Below the pieces are notes generated by a model that did no database searches, had not been told where the DNA came from, and was given only the letters and a program-made list of their open reading frames with translations. Of a DNA stretch of 64,000 nt, positions 15,600 to 24,768 are shown in pieces. A program made the translations under genes and the position numbers. The DNA is from SYFY01 sp041752315 (GTDB lineage: Bacteria; Pseudomonadota; Gammaproteobacteria; Pseudomonadales; Azotimanducaceae), in contig JBGSHJ010000067.1 of assembly GCA_041752315.1 (NCBI GenBank), positions 82,791 through 146,790 of the forward strand, in the 5' to 3' direction. Each line of letters starts with the position of its first letter. Position 1 is the first letter of the stretch.

Positions 15600-16883
15600 C
15601 TAACCTGGCGCACCGCTCCGTTCATAGATGGATGTCTTCGCGTTTCGACTCTCCTCCGAGATCTTGCGGCCAAGCGCCGGGAAGACCGGAATATCCGCGT
15701 CGACGGGTGGTGTCATGAATTGTTTGCGTGCGAGCGCGGCGGCAATGAAAGGCGCCAGTTCTTCTGCCTTGCGTCGTTCCCGCTCGGCTTCGTGCACCTT
15801 GAATTCCGGCATCACTTCCCTGGCAAACAGTTCAAGGGAGTGACAGATGTCAGCATGCTTGTTGTTGCCGGCCTGTTGAATGAAGGTCACCTGGTCGACA
15901 CCGACCTCGGCAAACTTGCGCAAGTGCTGTCGCAGGTCGTCTGGTGTACCGATGCCACCGGCACTGCCGGACAACGCCTGTCGGTAGTCCGTTTCGCTGT
16001 CGCCAAGACGTGCGCTGCGCATCTTCTGGAAGTTATCCCACAGATTGGTACGGCCAGGCTTGTGTTCCCCGAAGCCATACAGACTGCCGAGGGCAAATCC
16101 GAAAAACTCGAAACCTTCCAGACCGTTGTTGATGGCGATCTCACGATCTTCATGGCACGAAAAACTCGACACCATGCAGATATTGGCATTCACCGCATGG
16201 CCTATGGGTACACACTGTTCGCTCTTGATGATCGAATAGTATTCATCCACCCATTCCCGTGCCTCCAACGGATCGACGAAGGCGAACGTGAGTGCGCCGA
16301 TCCCGAGGCGTGCAGCCATGCGGATCGTGTCGCGTTGCGAACAGGCGACCCACATCGGCGGATGTGGCTTCTGCACCGATTTTGGCACCAGATTTCGGCA
16401 CGGCATGGAGAAGTACTTTCCCTGATAGCCGGGGTACGGGTCCATGGCGAGGAGGTTGGCGATCTGCTCCGTCGCTTCCAGATAGATGGCCCGCTTTTCA
16501 GCAACCGGAATTCCGAATCCGCCAAGTTCGAGTTCCGCTGATGATTCTCCCGTACCAAATTCAACGCGTCCGTTTGATACCAGATCCAGCGTCGCAATCA
16601 CTTCTGCGGTTCGTGCGGGGTGGTTGTACTGCGGTATGACCTGACGAATACCCTGGCCCAGACAGATGTTCTTCGTTCGCTGTGAACAGGCGGCGAGAAA
16701 AACTTCCGGTGCGGAGGAGTGGGAATATTCTTCCAGGAAGTGATGCTCGACCTCCCAGGCAAAATCGATACCCAGCCGATCGGCCAGTTCAACCTGGTCG
16801 AGTGCCTCGTTGAACAGGCGTTGTTCATCACCCTGGTTCCATGGGCGTGGCAGCTGGTGCTCGTAGAAGATGCCGAATTTCAT
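15600..16883 (-). CDS. Luciferase-like (LLM class) flavin-dependent monooxygenase
   Basis: A 427-residue TIM-barrel protein of the bacterial luciferase superfamily, a different branch from the one at 8519-9760. Features are KFGIFYEHQLPRPW at the N-terminus, LGIDFAWEVEHHFLEE with the family His pair, PARTAEVIATLDLVSNGRVE, and the barrel strand KPHPPMWVACSQRDTI. It probably oxidises a small organic molecule with reduced flavin supplied by another protein. It lies upstream of the MFS gene and downstream of the acyl-ACP desaturase-like gene. Confidence 0.9.
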   Translation of the reverse strand: MKFGIFYEHQLPRPWNQGDEQRLFNEALDQVELADRLGIDFAWEVEHHFLEEYSHSSAPEVFLAACSQRTKNICLGQGIRQVIPQYNHPARTAEVIATLDLVSNGRVEFGTGESSAELELGGFGIPVAEKRAIYLEATEQIANLLAMDPYPGYQGKYFSMPCRNLVPKSVQKPHPPMWVACSQRDTIRMAARLGIGALTFAFVDPLEAREWVDEYYSIIKSEQCVPIGHAVNANICMVSSFSCHEDREIAINNGLEGFEFFGFALGSLYGFGEHKPGRTNLWDNFQKMRSARLGDSETDYRQALSGSAGGIGTPDDLRQHLRKFAEVGVDQVTFIQQAGNNKHADICHSLELFAREVMPEFKVHEAERERRKAEELAPFIAAALARKQFMTPPVDADIPVFPALGRKISEESRNAKTSIYERSGAPG

Positions 16884-17012
16884 GTCCCACCCGGTTTGGT
16901 TGTTTATTTGCCGCTGATTCTACGCCGGGCAGGCCGGGCTTGTGCGCACTGATCGGTAAGGGAGATTGCGTAGAAACCTGCTGTCGGTCCCAAGGGGACA
17001 GCGCGCAGACTC

Positions 17013-17981
17013 CTAGTCCATTGCAAATTCGCGACCGTGTGCGACCACAAACGAGAAGGTTTTGGCGCGACTGCGGGTTTCCATCACTTCGGCTACACGC
17101 ACGAGCCGCGCTGGCACGGCGAGAATCTTCTCCTGCGCCTTGCGACCCAGTTCGGTGAGCCCATCGATCTTGTCGATTGCCCAGAATTTGATGAGGTCTT
17201 CAACGATCCGCAGGTAGTCCCGTGGTCCGTAGATGCCGGCCCGACGTATGACATCCGCAATCTCACGGAAGTGCGGCATGTTGAGACCGGGCATGTCGAT
17301 GGAAGGCATGATCGCGGCCGCCGCCAGCATTGCGCGATCCGGATCGCGTTTGAGGATGCCGGCAAAGGCCGTGCGATAGAAGATGTAGTGCCGCGCTTCT
17401 TCCTTGGCGACATGAGACAGGACGGTACCGATGAGTGGTTCATGCTGGCCCGCCAGTCTCCCGGTATTGGCATGGCTGATCTGCGTGGCGCGTTCCTGCA
17501 GCGAGGTATAGACAAAAATGCGATAGGGATCATTTTCGAAGTCTGGTTCGAAGCCGGCTTTCAGGTATTCGAACTGCATGCGTTCAAGTTCGGATCCATT
17601 CAGAACGCAAGCGTCACGAAGGTAATCGTGCATGATCGCGCCGTGCCGGTCTTCTTCCGCAGTCCACAAGTTGATCCATCGTGACCAGAATGTGTTGCTG
17701 CCAAGATATACCGCCAGCAACCGATGGAAGTGTGGCAATCCTTCTTCGGTCAACGTATTCAGTGCAAGGGCCACCCTGCTGGGAACACTGATTCCACGCG
17801 CCCGGTCGCGAAGCTCCTTCAAGTGGGCTTCGGGGTCGGTGCCAGGTGGAGCGGACAACACCTCGCTTGGAAACCACAGTGTCCGCTTGGCCTCGTGTTC
17901 GGCCATGAGTTCGTCCACTTCCGGCTCGAGATCGGCGAGTACTTCAATCCGGGCCAGGGTTTCTGCGTTGGGTATCTGCAT
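17013..17981 (-). CDS. Acyl-ACP desaturase family di-iron protein
   Basis: A 322-residue ferritin-like di-iron protein of the stearoyl-ACP desaturase family, which introduces a double bond into acyl chains bound to carrier protein. The iron ligands are in place: E80 in LTEEGLPH, the first EExxH (E110, H113 in TAEEDRHG), E163 in SLQERATQISH, and the second EExxH (E195, H198 in KEEARH). It is soluble with no membrane span. In bacteria this family is commonest in actinobacteria, and here it lies downstream of a membrane-fused PLP enzyme, so both may act on one lipid. Confidence 0.88.
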   Translation of the reverse strand: MQIPNAETLARIEVLADLEPEVDELMAEHEAKRTLWFPSEVLSAPPGTDPEAHLKELRDRARGISVPSRVALALNTLTEEGLPHFHRLLAVYLGSNTFWSRWINLWTAEEDRHGAIMHDYLRDACVLNGSELERMQFEYLKAGFEPDFENDPYRIFVYTSLQERATQISHANTGRLAGQHEPLIGTVLSHVAKEEARHYIFYRTAFAGILKRDPDRAMLAAAAIMPSIDMPGLNMPHFREIADVIRRAGIYGPRDYLRIVEDLIKFWAIDKIDGLTELGRKAQEKILAVPARLVRVAEVMETRSRAKTFSFVVAHGREFAMD

Positions 17982-18220
17982 GGTGACGCCTTGTGAAGAG
18001 GATCATCGTCCGTTGCGGATACGGTTCGACGCGCAACGTCCGAAAGGTGCACGCTAGCACGGGTGGCGTGTTGAGTCAGCTTCAACAGATACCCTGTGCT
18101 ACCCCACCGGCAGCCCGGTCTGGGCAGTGGAGGGGGTGGTCGTGGAGGCTGGGAGTCTGCGCGCCACCCGTCGATGTTCTGCCGCACAGACTTCCGGGCC
18201 AGTTCAACTGCCCAGTGGTC

Positions 18221-20440
18221 TCAGCTGCGAACCGGCAGAATGCTGCGATGGTAGGCCGAGACGTCCGTAACGGGATCCGTGATCAGCTTGATGAACCAGA
18301 CCATGGCGTTGCGAAAGCCGTGTCGCCGCGCCAGCACTCCGACCCGACCGAGGACAACCAGCAGCGTGAACGCAAACCAGTGCATGGCCACCTGGTCGGC
18401 GACCACGCCCAGCCAGCCAGCCTCATGATTTGGTGCCAGCAGGAGATCAATGACCGGCATCAGCAGGTAACACGCGACGATCACGGTCTTGCTGCGTGTA
18501 TCGAAGCCCAGCAGCAGCTGTTCCTTGTCGTGGCAGGGCGGTTCGATGATGGCGTGACCAGACTGGCGGAGAAAGAGGGATCCGAGCCCAAGCCACATGG
18601 CCAGGGGAAGATCGATGAAGATCAGCACGTAGCAGATCAGGAACACGCTCGAGCTGACAAGGTGCAAACACTGATTGATGCGGTTGCTGTGCGATGCGAC
18701 GTGGTCATCGTGTTTGCGCCCCATCACGTCGTGATAGAAGGACTTCAGTGTGCTGGCAAGGGGAAAGGCGGATTGAATCATGTCCTGGCGTACTCGTCTG
18801 GCGATCATCTGATCGCGGTGTGGGTGTTCTGCTTCGGTCAGCCACCACTGACCAGCTTTCATCTGCGTCGTGGCGGTGATGACGCGGGTTTTCAGCTCGT
18901 GGTAGTCCGCGGGCGTGAAATCGAGGCTCGTCATGCATCTCCCGGTACCCACCCAGCTGAGGTTGACGCCCTCTGCGCGCAGGTAGTACTGCAGCAACCA
19001 GTTGTATCGTGACGGCTGCGTGAAGAGGATCGTGAAGATGCTGGAGAAACGGGCAATTCGCACGGGCAGACTGGCGTCGGCCAGAGCGGTGTTGGTATCG
19101 GTCACCCATTGACCAAAAAGCCTATCCGCTTCTGCATACTGGTCTGCGGCTGTGTCCGAAGTGACCCACTCCAGGAAGGAGTGCATGGCACCCATCGTCA
19201 GTGGATGAGCGGAAAAGGTGCCAACAACGTAGGCCAGTCGCATGGGATGTTCCGGATCGAATCGCTGCATGAGACCCCTTCTGCCGCACACCACGCCGAT
19301 CGGCAAACCACCCGCGACGGTTTTTCCGTACACGACCATGTCAGCACGAATGTTGAACCAGGCCTGTGCACCGCCCGGTGCGAGACGGAATCCACTGAAC
19401 ACTTCATCGAATATCAGCGGCACATTCGATTCCCGGCATGTTGTCGCCAGGCTGACAAGCCACTGCGAATAGGCGTCCCCGCTCCGGGCTCTCCTCACGT
19501 CGGAAGAGAGCAGCACCGCATCGCTGGGCGGCGGAGAGTTCGGATGGAACGACTGGATCGGATTGACCAGCACTCCCGCTATCTCATGTGCGCGTGCACG
19601 AATGACGGACAGCGAATGCTCTGACAATTCGTTCAAGGGTATACAGTCGTCGATGGAACGTTCGCTGCCGACCCCGGGTTGCACCCCATCCCACCAGCCA
19701 TGGTAGGCACCGGAGAAGCAGACGATGTACCGTCGACGCGTGTTGAATCGAGCCATGCGAATGGCGGCCATCACGGCTTCCGTACCACTCATGTGGAAGG
19801 AGACCTCATCGAGACCGGAGATCTTTTTCAGGCACTCGACGTTGCTTGCCACCACTGGATGCAGGGGGCCCAGAACCACCCCGGAGTCGCGGCACAGTTG
19901 CCAGCCACGGTCGATGAAATCCTTGTAGGCGTCATAACCTGCCACGTTGACGCCATAGGAACCGCTGACATCGAGGCTGCGCTGGCCGTCGGCATCAACC
20001 AGCCAGGGGCCCTCGCTGCGCTCGGCGATCACACTGACGTCAAAGTGTTTGCGCATGTAGCTCGCAAACGGAAATGGCACACGGTTGGCGTCGGCAAACC
20101 GCAGATCGGACAGCCCGGCTCGAATGCGGTCTGCCAGTTGCACCGAGCGCCCGCCTGTTTGTGCGAAACGCAGGGACAGGCTGGCCAGCGCCTCCCGTCG
20201 ATGTTGTGCAATGGCTTCAGGCACACTGTCTGCACTGAAGAACGACCGCTCGTCATGATCTCGTCTGTGCAGGACCTGTGCAAGAATTCGCGAGGCTGGT
20301 GCCAGCAAACCGATGGCAGGCCAGTGCCTGATCATGGTCGCTGTGCGCCTGCCGTAGATGAAAAGAAGGATGATCGCGGCAAGAAACAACCAGCCGCTGC
20401 CAACCTGCAGTGCAAAGTCGAAGCCTGTGGGAAAATTCAT
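18221..20440 (-). CDS. Class-III aminotransferase-like PLP enzyme fused to membrane segments
   Basis: A 739-residue fusion. ATG at 20440 follows GGAAAG; upstream extension is unlikely. Residues 8-29 form a membrane span. Residues about 115-520 are a fold-type I PLP enzyme closest to glutamate-1-semialdehyde aminomutase: SGTEAVMAAIRMAR (218 on), FSGAYHGWWDG, D345 in IFDEVFSGFR and the Schiff-base lysine K373 in YGKTVAGGLPIG. After that come about four spans; the part HSNRINQCLHLV then FLRQSGHAIIEPP resembles the Mpo1/DUF962 membrane domain. It might transfer or isomerise an amino group on a membrane-held lipid or polyketide. The reaction is not known. Confidence 0.8.
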   Translation of the reverse strand: MNFPTGFDFALQVGSGWLFLAAIILLFIYGRRTATMIRHWPAIGLLAPASRILAQVLHRRDHDERSFFSADSVPEAIAQHRREALASLSLRFAQTGGRSVQLADRIRAGLSDLRFADANRVPFPFASYMRKHFDVSVIAERSEGPWLVDADGQRSLDVSGSYGVNVAGYDAYKDFIDRGWQLCRDSGVVLGPLHPVVASNVECLKKISGLDEVSFHMSGTEAVMAAIRMARFNTRRRYIVCFSGAYHGWWDGVQPGVGSERSIDDCIPLNELSEHSLSVIRARAHEIAGVLVNPIQSFHPNSPPPSDAVLLSSDVRRARSGDAYSQWLVSLATTCRESNVPLIFDEVFSGFRLAPGGAQAWFNIRADMVVYGKTVAGGLPIGVVCGRRGLMQRFDPEHPMRLAYVVGTFSAHPLTMGAMHSFLEWVTSDTAADQYAEADRLFGQWVTDTNTALADASLPVRIARFSSIFTILFTQPSRYNWLLQYYLRAEGVNLSWVGTGRCMTSLDFTPADYHELKTRVITATTQMKAGQWWLTEAEHPHRDQMIARRVRQDMIQSAFPLASTLKSFYHDVMGRKHDDHVASHSNRINQCLHLVSSSVFLICYVLIFIDLPLAMWLGLGSLFLRQSGHAIIEPPCHDKEQLLLGFDTRSKTVIVACYLLMPVIDLLLAPNHEAGWLGVVADQVAMHWFAFTLLVVLGRVGVLARRHGFRNAMVWFIKLITDPVTDVSAYHRSILPVRS

Positions 20441-20878
20441 GTGCTGCTTTCCATCGGGTAAAGATCCTGGTCTGGTCGTGACAAGAGGTAGCGGAACATG
20501 GCCCGCCTTGAACGCTGCGCATCGGTTTGACCAGTCCATGGCGTGGCGGGGTTGATTCGACGGCATACGCGCCCGACATGTAATCCCGGAGAATCAGCCT
20601 GGCGTTAGCAGCCGTGGAACCAGGCCTCCATGGATCGATGAACGAACCCCGCAGCACGGACATCGTTGATGAAGCCCCAGGGATGGCCAATGACGATTGC
20701 GCAAGGATGTGCACTGCAGATGGCGTCTTTGTGACCGTTTGAAGTCGATTTGGTGACAGGGCAGCGGACGTCGCTTCGCCACTTCCCGGTTTCCAGGATG
20801 CTTCTCCGGCAACGGGATAGGCGCTATTCTCCCGCCAGAGACAGAGACTTTTTCCAGATATTCCAGGCGGGGAAGCAG
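20441..20878. other. Divergent intergenic region
   Basis: About 440 bases between the divergent PLP-enzyme and CoA-transferase genes. Frames that extend into it from both genes have no domain similarity. It should hold both promoters, but I see no convincing operator or sigma70 pair. Confidence 0.4.
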
Positions 20879-22063
20879 ATGACGCCAACGGGCCCACTGA
20901 GCGGTGTCAGAATCATCGATCTGACCAGCATCTATTCGGGTCCGATCTGCGTATCGATTCTTGGTGACCAGGGTGCCGACGTGATCAAGGTTGAAGCGCC
21001 CGGTGGGGACCCGATGCGGCAGGGTTCACCGAGAAGGAATGGCGTCACTGCGAGCTTTGCGATGATGAATCGCAACAAGCGGTCCATTGTCATCGACCTT
21101 CAGAAGGCGGCTGGACGGGCGCTGCTCATTGACCTCGTTCGCACTGCAGACGCCCTGGTCGAAAACTATCGTCCGGGGGTGATGGCCCGTTTGGGTCTTG
21201 ACTACGACACGCTTGCAGCGATCAACCCACGTATCGTGGTGGCGTCGATCAACGGAGTCGGACCGGAGGGTCCGTATGCCAATCGACGCGTGTATGACGC
21301 CGTGATTCAGGCAGTGACCGGTTTGGCCGATCTGCAGGCGGTTGATACCGGATCACCGACGATGATCAACACCCTGATTGCCGACAAGGTGACAGCGATG
21401 ACCGCTGCACAGGCAGTCACCGCAGCCTTGTTTGCCGCGGCTCGAACAGGTGTGGGTCAACAGGTCGCGGTTTCGATGGTCGATGCCAGCCTGTTTTTTC
21501 TCTGGCCCGACTCCATGAGTCGTCACGGCCTGGTTGGCGAAGGCGTCGACCTCGCCCCTTATGTTTCGCATGCGTCGATGATCAGACGAACGCGGGATGG
21601 ATACGTTGCGGTGATGCCAGTCAAGGTCGGTGAATGGGAAGGTGCCTTTCGTGCTCTGGAGCTTCCAGAACTTTTCAAGGACGAGCGCTTTTCTACAGGC
21701 GCGGCCCGCCTGGCTAATGCGGCCCTCTTTCAGAGCCTGTTGAACGAGGCTTATGCAAGCTTCACCACGGATGAGATCTGCCTTCGGCTGGAAGCGCAGG
21801 ACGTACCGTGGGCCCGCATCAACACACGCGATCAGGTCATTGAGGATCCACAGATCCAGGCAATGGGTGCGCTGGTCGAGTACGAACATCCGCGAGCCGG
21901 GCGGGTCCGTCAGCCGCGGCCACCGGGACAGTTTCGTCTGACGCCAGCAACCTTGCACCGATCCTCTCCTGACCTTGGTGAGCATACGGATGAGGTGCTC
22001 GGGGAACTCGGTCTCGATGAGAGCCGGGTTATGGCGTTGAGGGAAGCAGGTGTTGTGGGCTGA
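20879..22063 (+). CDS. Family III CoA-transferase (CaiB/BaiF type)
   Basis: A 394-residue enzyme moving CoA between carboxylic acids, as formyl-CoA transferase and carnitine CoA-transferase do. ATG at 20879 follows GGGGAAG. The family N-terminus is clear: LSGVRIIDLTSIYSGPICVS then LGDQGADVIKVEAPGGDPMR and NKRSIVIDLQ. The catalytic Asp is expected in YDAVIQAVTGL. The C-terminal DVPWARINTRDQVIEDPQIQ is also typical. It likely activates the acid product of one of the nearby oxidative pathways. A terminator hairpin follows directly. Confidence 0.92.
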   Translation: MTPTGPLSGVRIIDLTSIYSGPICVSILGDQGADVIKVEAPGGDPMRQGSPRRNGVTASFAMMNRNKRSIVIDLQKAAGRALLIDLVRTADALVENYRPGVMARLGLDYDTLAAINPRIVVASINGVGPEGPYANRRVYDAVIQAVTGLADLQAVDTGSPTMINTLIADKVTAMTAAQAVTAALFAAARTGVGQQVAVSMVDASLFFLWPDSMSRHGLVGEGVDLAPYVSHASMIRRTRDGYVAVMPVKVGEWEGAFRALELPELFKDERFSTGAARLANAALFQSLLNEAYASFTTDEICLRLEAQDVPWARINTRDQVIEDPQIQAMGALVEYEHPRAGRVRQPRPPGQFRLTPATLHRSSPDLGEHTDEVLGELGLDESRVMALREAGVVG

Positions 22064-22068
22064 CTGTC

Positions 22069-22104
22069 CAGACAACCGTTGGCGTGCTGGCTGTCTGCAT
22101 TTTT
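22069..22104 (+). terminator. Rho-independent terminator of the CoA-transferase gene
   Basis: CAGACA (22069-22074) pairs with TGTCTG (22092-22097), with further CC/GG pairing inside, followed by a run of five T at 22100-22104. It starts six bases after the stop codon. Confidence 0.7.
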
Positions 22105-22135
22105 CCAACCTCGCGGCATCTTCCGGAACAGCGGG

Positions 22136-22438
22136 CTACCGCCGCCTCACGCACACACCGGCAACGTTGCCGGCTTCCTGATAGCACACGCCACTGACAC
22201 CACAATCCTGGTTGGAAGTGCAGGATCTGGCTTCGAAGCCATCGACGTCGAGCCGGGGTTTGCCCGGCCCGCGATTCCGGTCGTTACCCAAATCCAGTCC
22301 GCCGGCGCACACACCATACTGCTCGGCAGGCTGGCGGATGCACCGGTTGCCTAGGTCGCAGTCACTATCGAGGGTGCAAGCCTGGGCGGGAGCGCAGAAC
22401 CAGCCTGACAACAAGGCTACGAACACCATTCTGCGCAC
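22136..22438 (-). CDS. Small secreted protein with duplicated four-cysteine module
   Basis: A 100-residue protein with a signal peptide (residues 1-20, cleavage after PAQA). The mature part has exactly eight cysteines in two repeats with identical spacing, Cx5Cx5Cx10C: one starting CTLDSDCDLGNRC, one starting CTSNQDCGVSGVC. The middle linker is Gly/Asp/Arg rich. The acidic Cx5CxxxG pattern resembles disulfide-rich extracellular modules such as EB or Dickkopf-type, possibly calcium-binding. Function is unknown. It is the last gene of a long minus-strand run, 53 bases after the Rieske oxygenase. Confidence 0.75.
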   Translation of the reverse strand: MRRMVFVALLSGWFCAPAQACTLDSDCDLGNRCIRQPAEQYGVCAGGLDLGNDRNRGPGKPRLDVDGFEARSCTSNQDCGVSGVCYQEAGNVAGVCVRRR

Positions 22439-22491
22439 CCTGGTTGCCTCCTGCCTCGCCTCGATACGCCGTCCGGTACCGGGGCTGGCGG

Positions 22492-23862
22492 TTACCGCTT
22501 TTTCGGCAGTCGACCTTCGATGTAGTCATCGATCAATTCGTGATATCGCCGGATCCGAGACTCCTGTGCTGACAGGTAAACACCAAGGAAACCGCGCGAG
22601 CGGAAACCACGCTGTTGCGAGATGAACACGGACATGTCGTCTTCGATCCCTGGTCCGATGGACTCGTTGAGATAGTCGATCATCTTGACTTCGGCTTCCT
22701 GGCCATCCACCAGATCACCGTCTTCCAGCGTGCCAGCGCGGCTGGTCTGTCCTGCCGCGATGGAGGCCGGACTCGAGTACCACCAGTTGTCGAACAGGCA
22801 CTGTTCCGGGTCATCACGGTGGGGGCGTGCGCGCAGGAAGTGGAAGCCATCGGACCAGACGGACACGGCGAAGTTTGGAAACAGCGTGTAGTGGAAGGCG
22901 TCGGTGAGCTGCTCCGCCGGCACCTTTGCGTAGTGGGAGTAGCCTCGGGCTGGACCGAGTTTCTGCTTGGCCTGCTGCAAGGCGGTACGGGTGTCTTCCG
23001 GCCGGCCTTTGAAGCTGGCGGGATCGATCTCCCAGGCGCGCAACTGGCTGGCCAGCGGCTCGACGATGTTGCCTTCCTTGTCGGTCGAGCCGACTCCGAA
23101 CCCACCTTTCATGACCATGCGGTTATGGCCCTGGTCGGACAGATCGAATCTCGTTTCCTTATAGTAGGTGTCGATGTTGCTGCGGATCTTCTTGCGGTCA
23201 GTGTCCGGCGTTGCGCCCATGTGTACGGTTGGTACGTGGTAGGACTCGTTGAAGTTGTCCAGTACCACCTTCCAGTTGCAGGGCAACCACGCCGAGCGTG
23301 CCATCGTGCGCTTCCAGCCCTCCAGATCCAGATCACTCCAGGCGTCCCAGATCGGCCCCAGATACTCTTTCAGGCTGATGCAATCCCTGTCCATGTTGAC
23401 CCAGACAAAACCCGCAAAGGTCTCACAGGCGAGTTCCTGCAGACGCACCTTGCCGCACGGGTTGCCATCGGGAAAGTCCTCCTTGTCAGGCGCAAAGTTG
23501 AGTTCGCCATCGGGCATGAAAGCCCAGCTGTGATACTTGCACACAAAGCGTTTCACACTGCCCTTGGGACCCGCCACCAGAGGGTTGCCACGATGCTGGC
23601 ACACGTTGTAGAACGCCTTCACGCCGCCATTGGCCTGGCGAACCATCAGAATCGATTCTCGCCCTACTTCTTCGAGTTGCCAGTCACCCGGTTTGGGGAT
23701 CTGTGATTCTCTTCCCAGCAGCAACCACACCTTGGTCCACATGTTTTCCCACTCCTGATGGAAAAACTCGCGGGAGGTAAAGCGGTAACCCGGGATGGTA
23801 TGGCCTCGCGTCTTCTGCTCCGGCCAGGTATCAAGCTCTTTTCTTTCCAGCAGTTCCGACAT
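22492..23862 (-). CDS. Rieske non-haem iron oxygenase, alpha subunit
   Basis: A 456-residue aromatic-ring-hydroxylating-type oxygenase. ATG at 23862 follows GAGGAG. The Rieske [2Fe-2S] cluster ligands are C88/H90 in NVCQHRGN and C108/H111 in CKYHSW. Mononuclear iron ligands H209 and H214 lie in ESYHVPTVH, with the bridging D202 in LDNFNE. No beta subunit, ferredoxin or reductase gene is adjacent, so electrons must come from elsewhere. Single-component alpha-only enzymes of this sort include many demethylases and hydroxylases. The substrate is unknown; ABC transporter genes lie upstream. Confidence 0.92.
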   Translation of the reverse strand: MSELLERKELDTWPEQKTRGHTIPGYRFTSREFFHQEWENMWTKVWLLLGRESQIPKPGDWQLEEVGRESILMVRQANGGVKAFYNVCQHRGNPLVAGPKGSVKRFVCKYHSWAFMPDGELNFAPDKEDFPDGNPCGKVRLQELACETFAGFVWVNMDRDCISLKEYLGPIWDAWSDLDLEGWKRTMARSAWLPCNWKVVLDNFNESYHVPTVHMGATPDTDRKKIRSNIDTYYKETRFDLSDQGHNRMVMKGGFGVGSTDKEGNIVEPLASQLRAWEIDPASFKGRPEDTRTALQQAKQKLGPARGYSHYAKVPAEQLTDAFHYTLFPNFAVSVWSDGFHFLRARPHRDDPEQCLFDNWWYSSPASIAAGQTSRAGTLEDGDLVDGQEAEVKMIDYLNESIGPGIEDDMSVFISQQRGFRSRGFLGVYLSAQESRIRRYHELIDDYIEGRLPKKR

Positions 23863-24048
23863 GGTGTGCTCCTCGACGTTTTGCATGTTGCAGTAATGAT
23901 TTCGGGCAGGGTGAACATCCATGGACATCAGGGGCCTGAAAGCTGCCTGGATCCTGCCGCCAGACACTGAGTATCCACCACTGCTCGAGCGAAGGGAATG
24001 GATCACTGCCGTGGGTTGTGAACGCCGCGGCGGGAGTTGAAAAGCCAG

Positions 24049-24768
24049 TCAGGCCGGAGTGTCAAGGGCACGGGCGATCGCCGTTTCGAGACTGACCAGC
24101 ACATTGCCGGTCCTGAGATTCCATTGCTGGACAGGTTTGCCTTCATGCAGCAGCAACGCAGACGTGCAGCATCGTTCGACAAGCGGCAGCGCGTGGGTCG
24201 CCATGACGATCGCCATCTGCCCAGCCACCACTTCCCGAGACAGAATCGATTCGAGGGCTGCTGCAGCACGTGCGTCCAGGCCATTGAACGATTCGTCGAG
24301 CAATAACAGGGAAGGCTTCTGCACCAGTGCCAGGGTCACGCTGATTCGCTGACGCAGGCCCAGCGTCAACCAGCCCAGGGGCTTGTTCGATTGGGTGGTC
24401 AGATGCAGAGTCTCAAGCACTTCAAGGGCTAGATCGGAAGGTCCGGTCAGTCCGAACGCGGTTGCCTGCACATCAAGACACTGCGCCAACGTGAGTGCTG
24501 CGGGCAGAATGTCAGGGGCGACAGCGACACCGATGTGTCTGCGAGCGGCAACCGTATCCTTCGCCACATCGATGCCCTGAACGAGGATGCGGCCTGCCTG
24601 TTGAGAGACCAGATGGCTGATGCACCTCAGCAGCGTGCTTTTTCCGCTGCCGTTTGCACCCAGCAGCCCGATCCACTCTCCGTTGGCCACCGTCAGCGAG
24701 ACTCCCTGCAGAGCTGTTGCCGCACCATAACCTGCGGTCAGGGCATCCACTTCAAGGACCAGGCTCAT
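24049..24768 (-). CDS. ABC transporter ATP-binding protein
   Basis: A 239-residue nucleotide-binding subunit. The ATG overlaps the stop of the permease gene by four bases. Walker A GANGSGKST and Walker B LLLLDES are intact, with a switch His in MATHALP. The signature motif is poorly conserved (LTLGLRQR instead of LSGGQ-R), which is seen in some exporter or gliding-type ABC proteins. With the adjacent permease it forms an ABC-2-like pair, probably an exporter since there is no binding-protein gene. Confidence 0.88.
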   Translation of the reverse strand: MSLVLEVDALTAGYGAATALQGVSLTVANGEWIGLLGANGSGKSTLLRCISHLVSQQAGRILVQGIDVAKDTVAARRHIGVAVAPDILPAALTLAQCLDVQATAFGLTGPSDLALEVLETLHLTTQSNKPLGWLTLGLRQRISVTLALVQKPSLLLLDESFNGLDARAAAALESILSREVVAGQMAIVMATHALPLVERCCTSALLLHEGKPVQQWNLRTGNVLVSLETAIARALDTPA

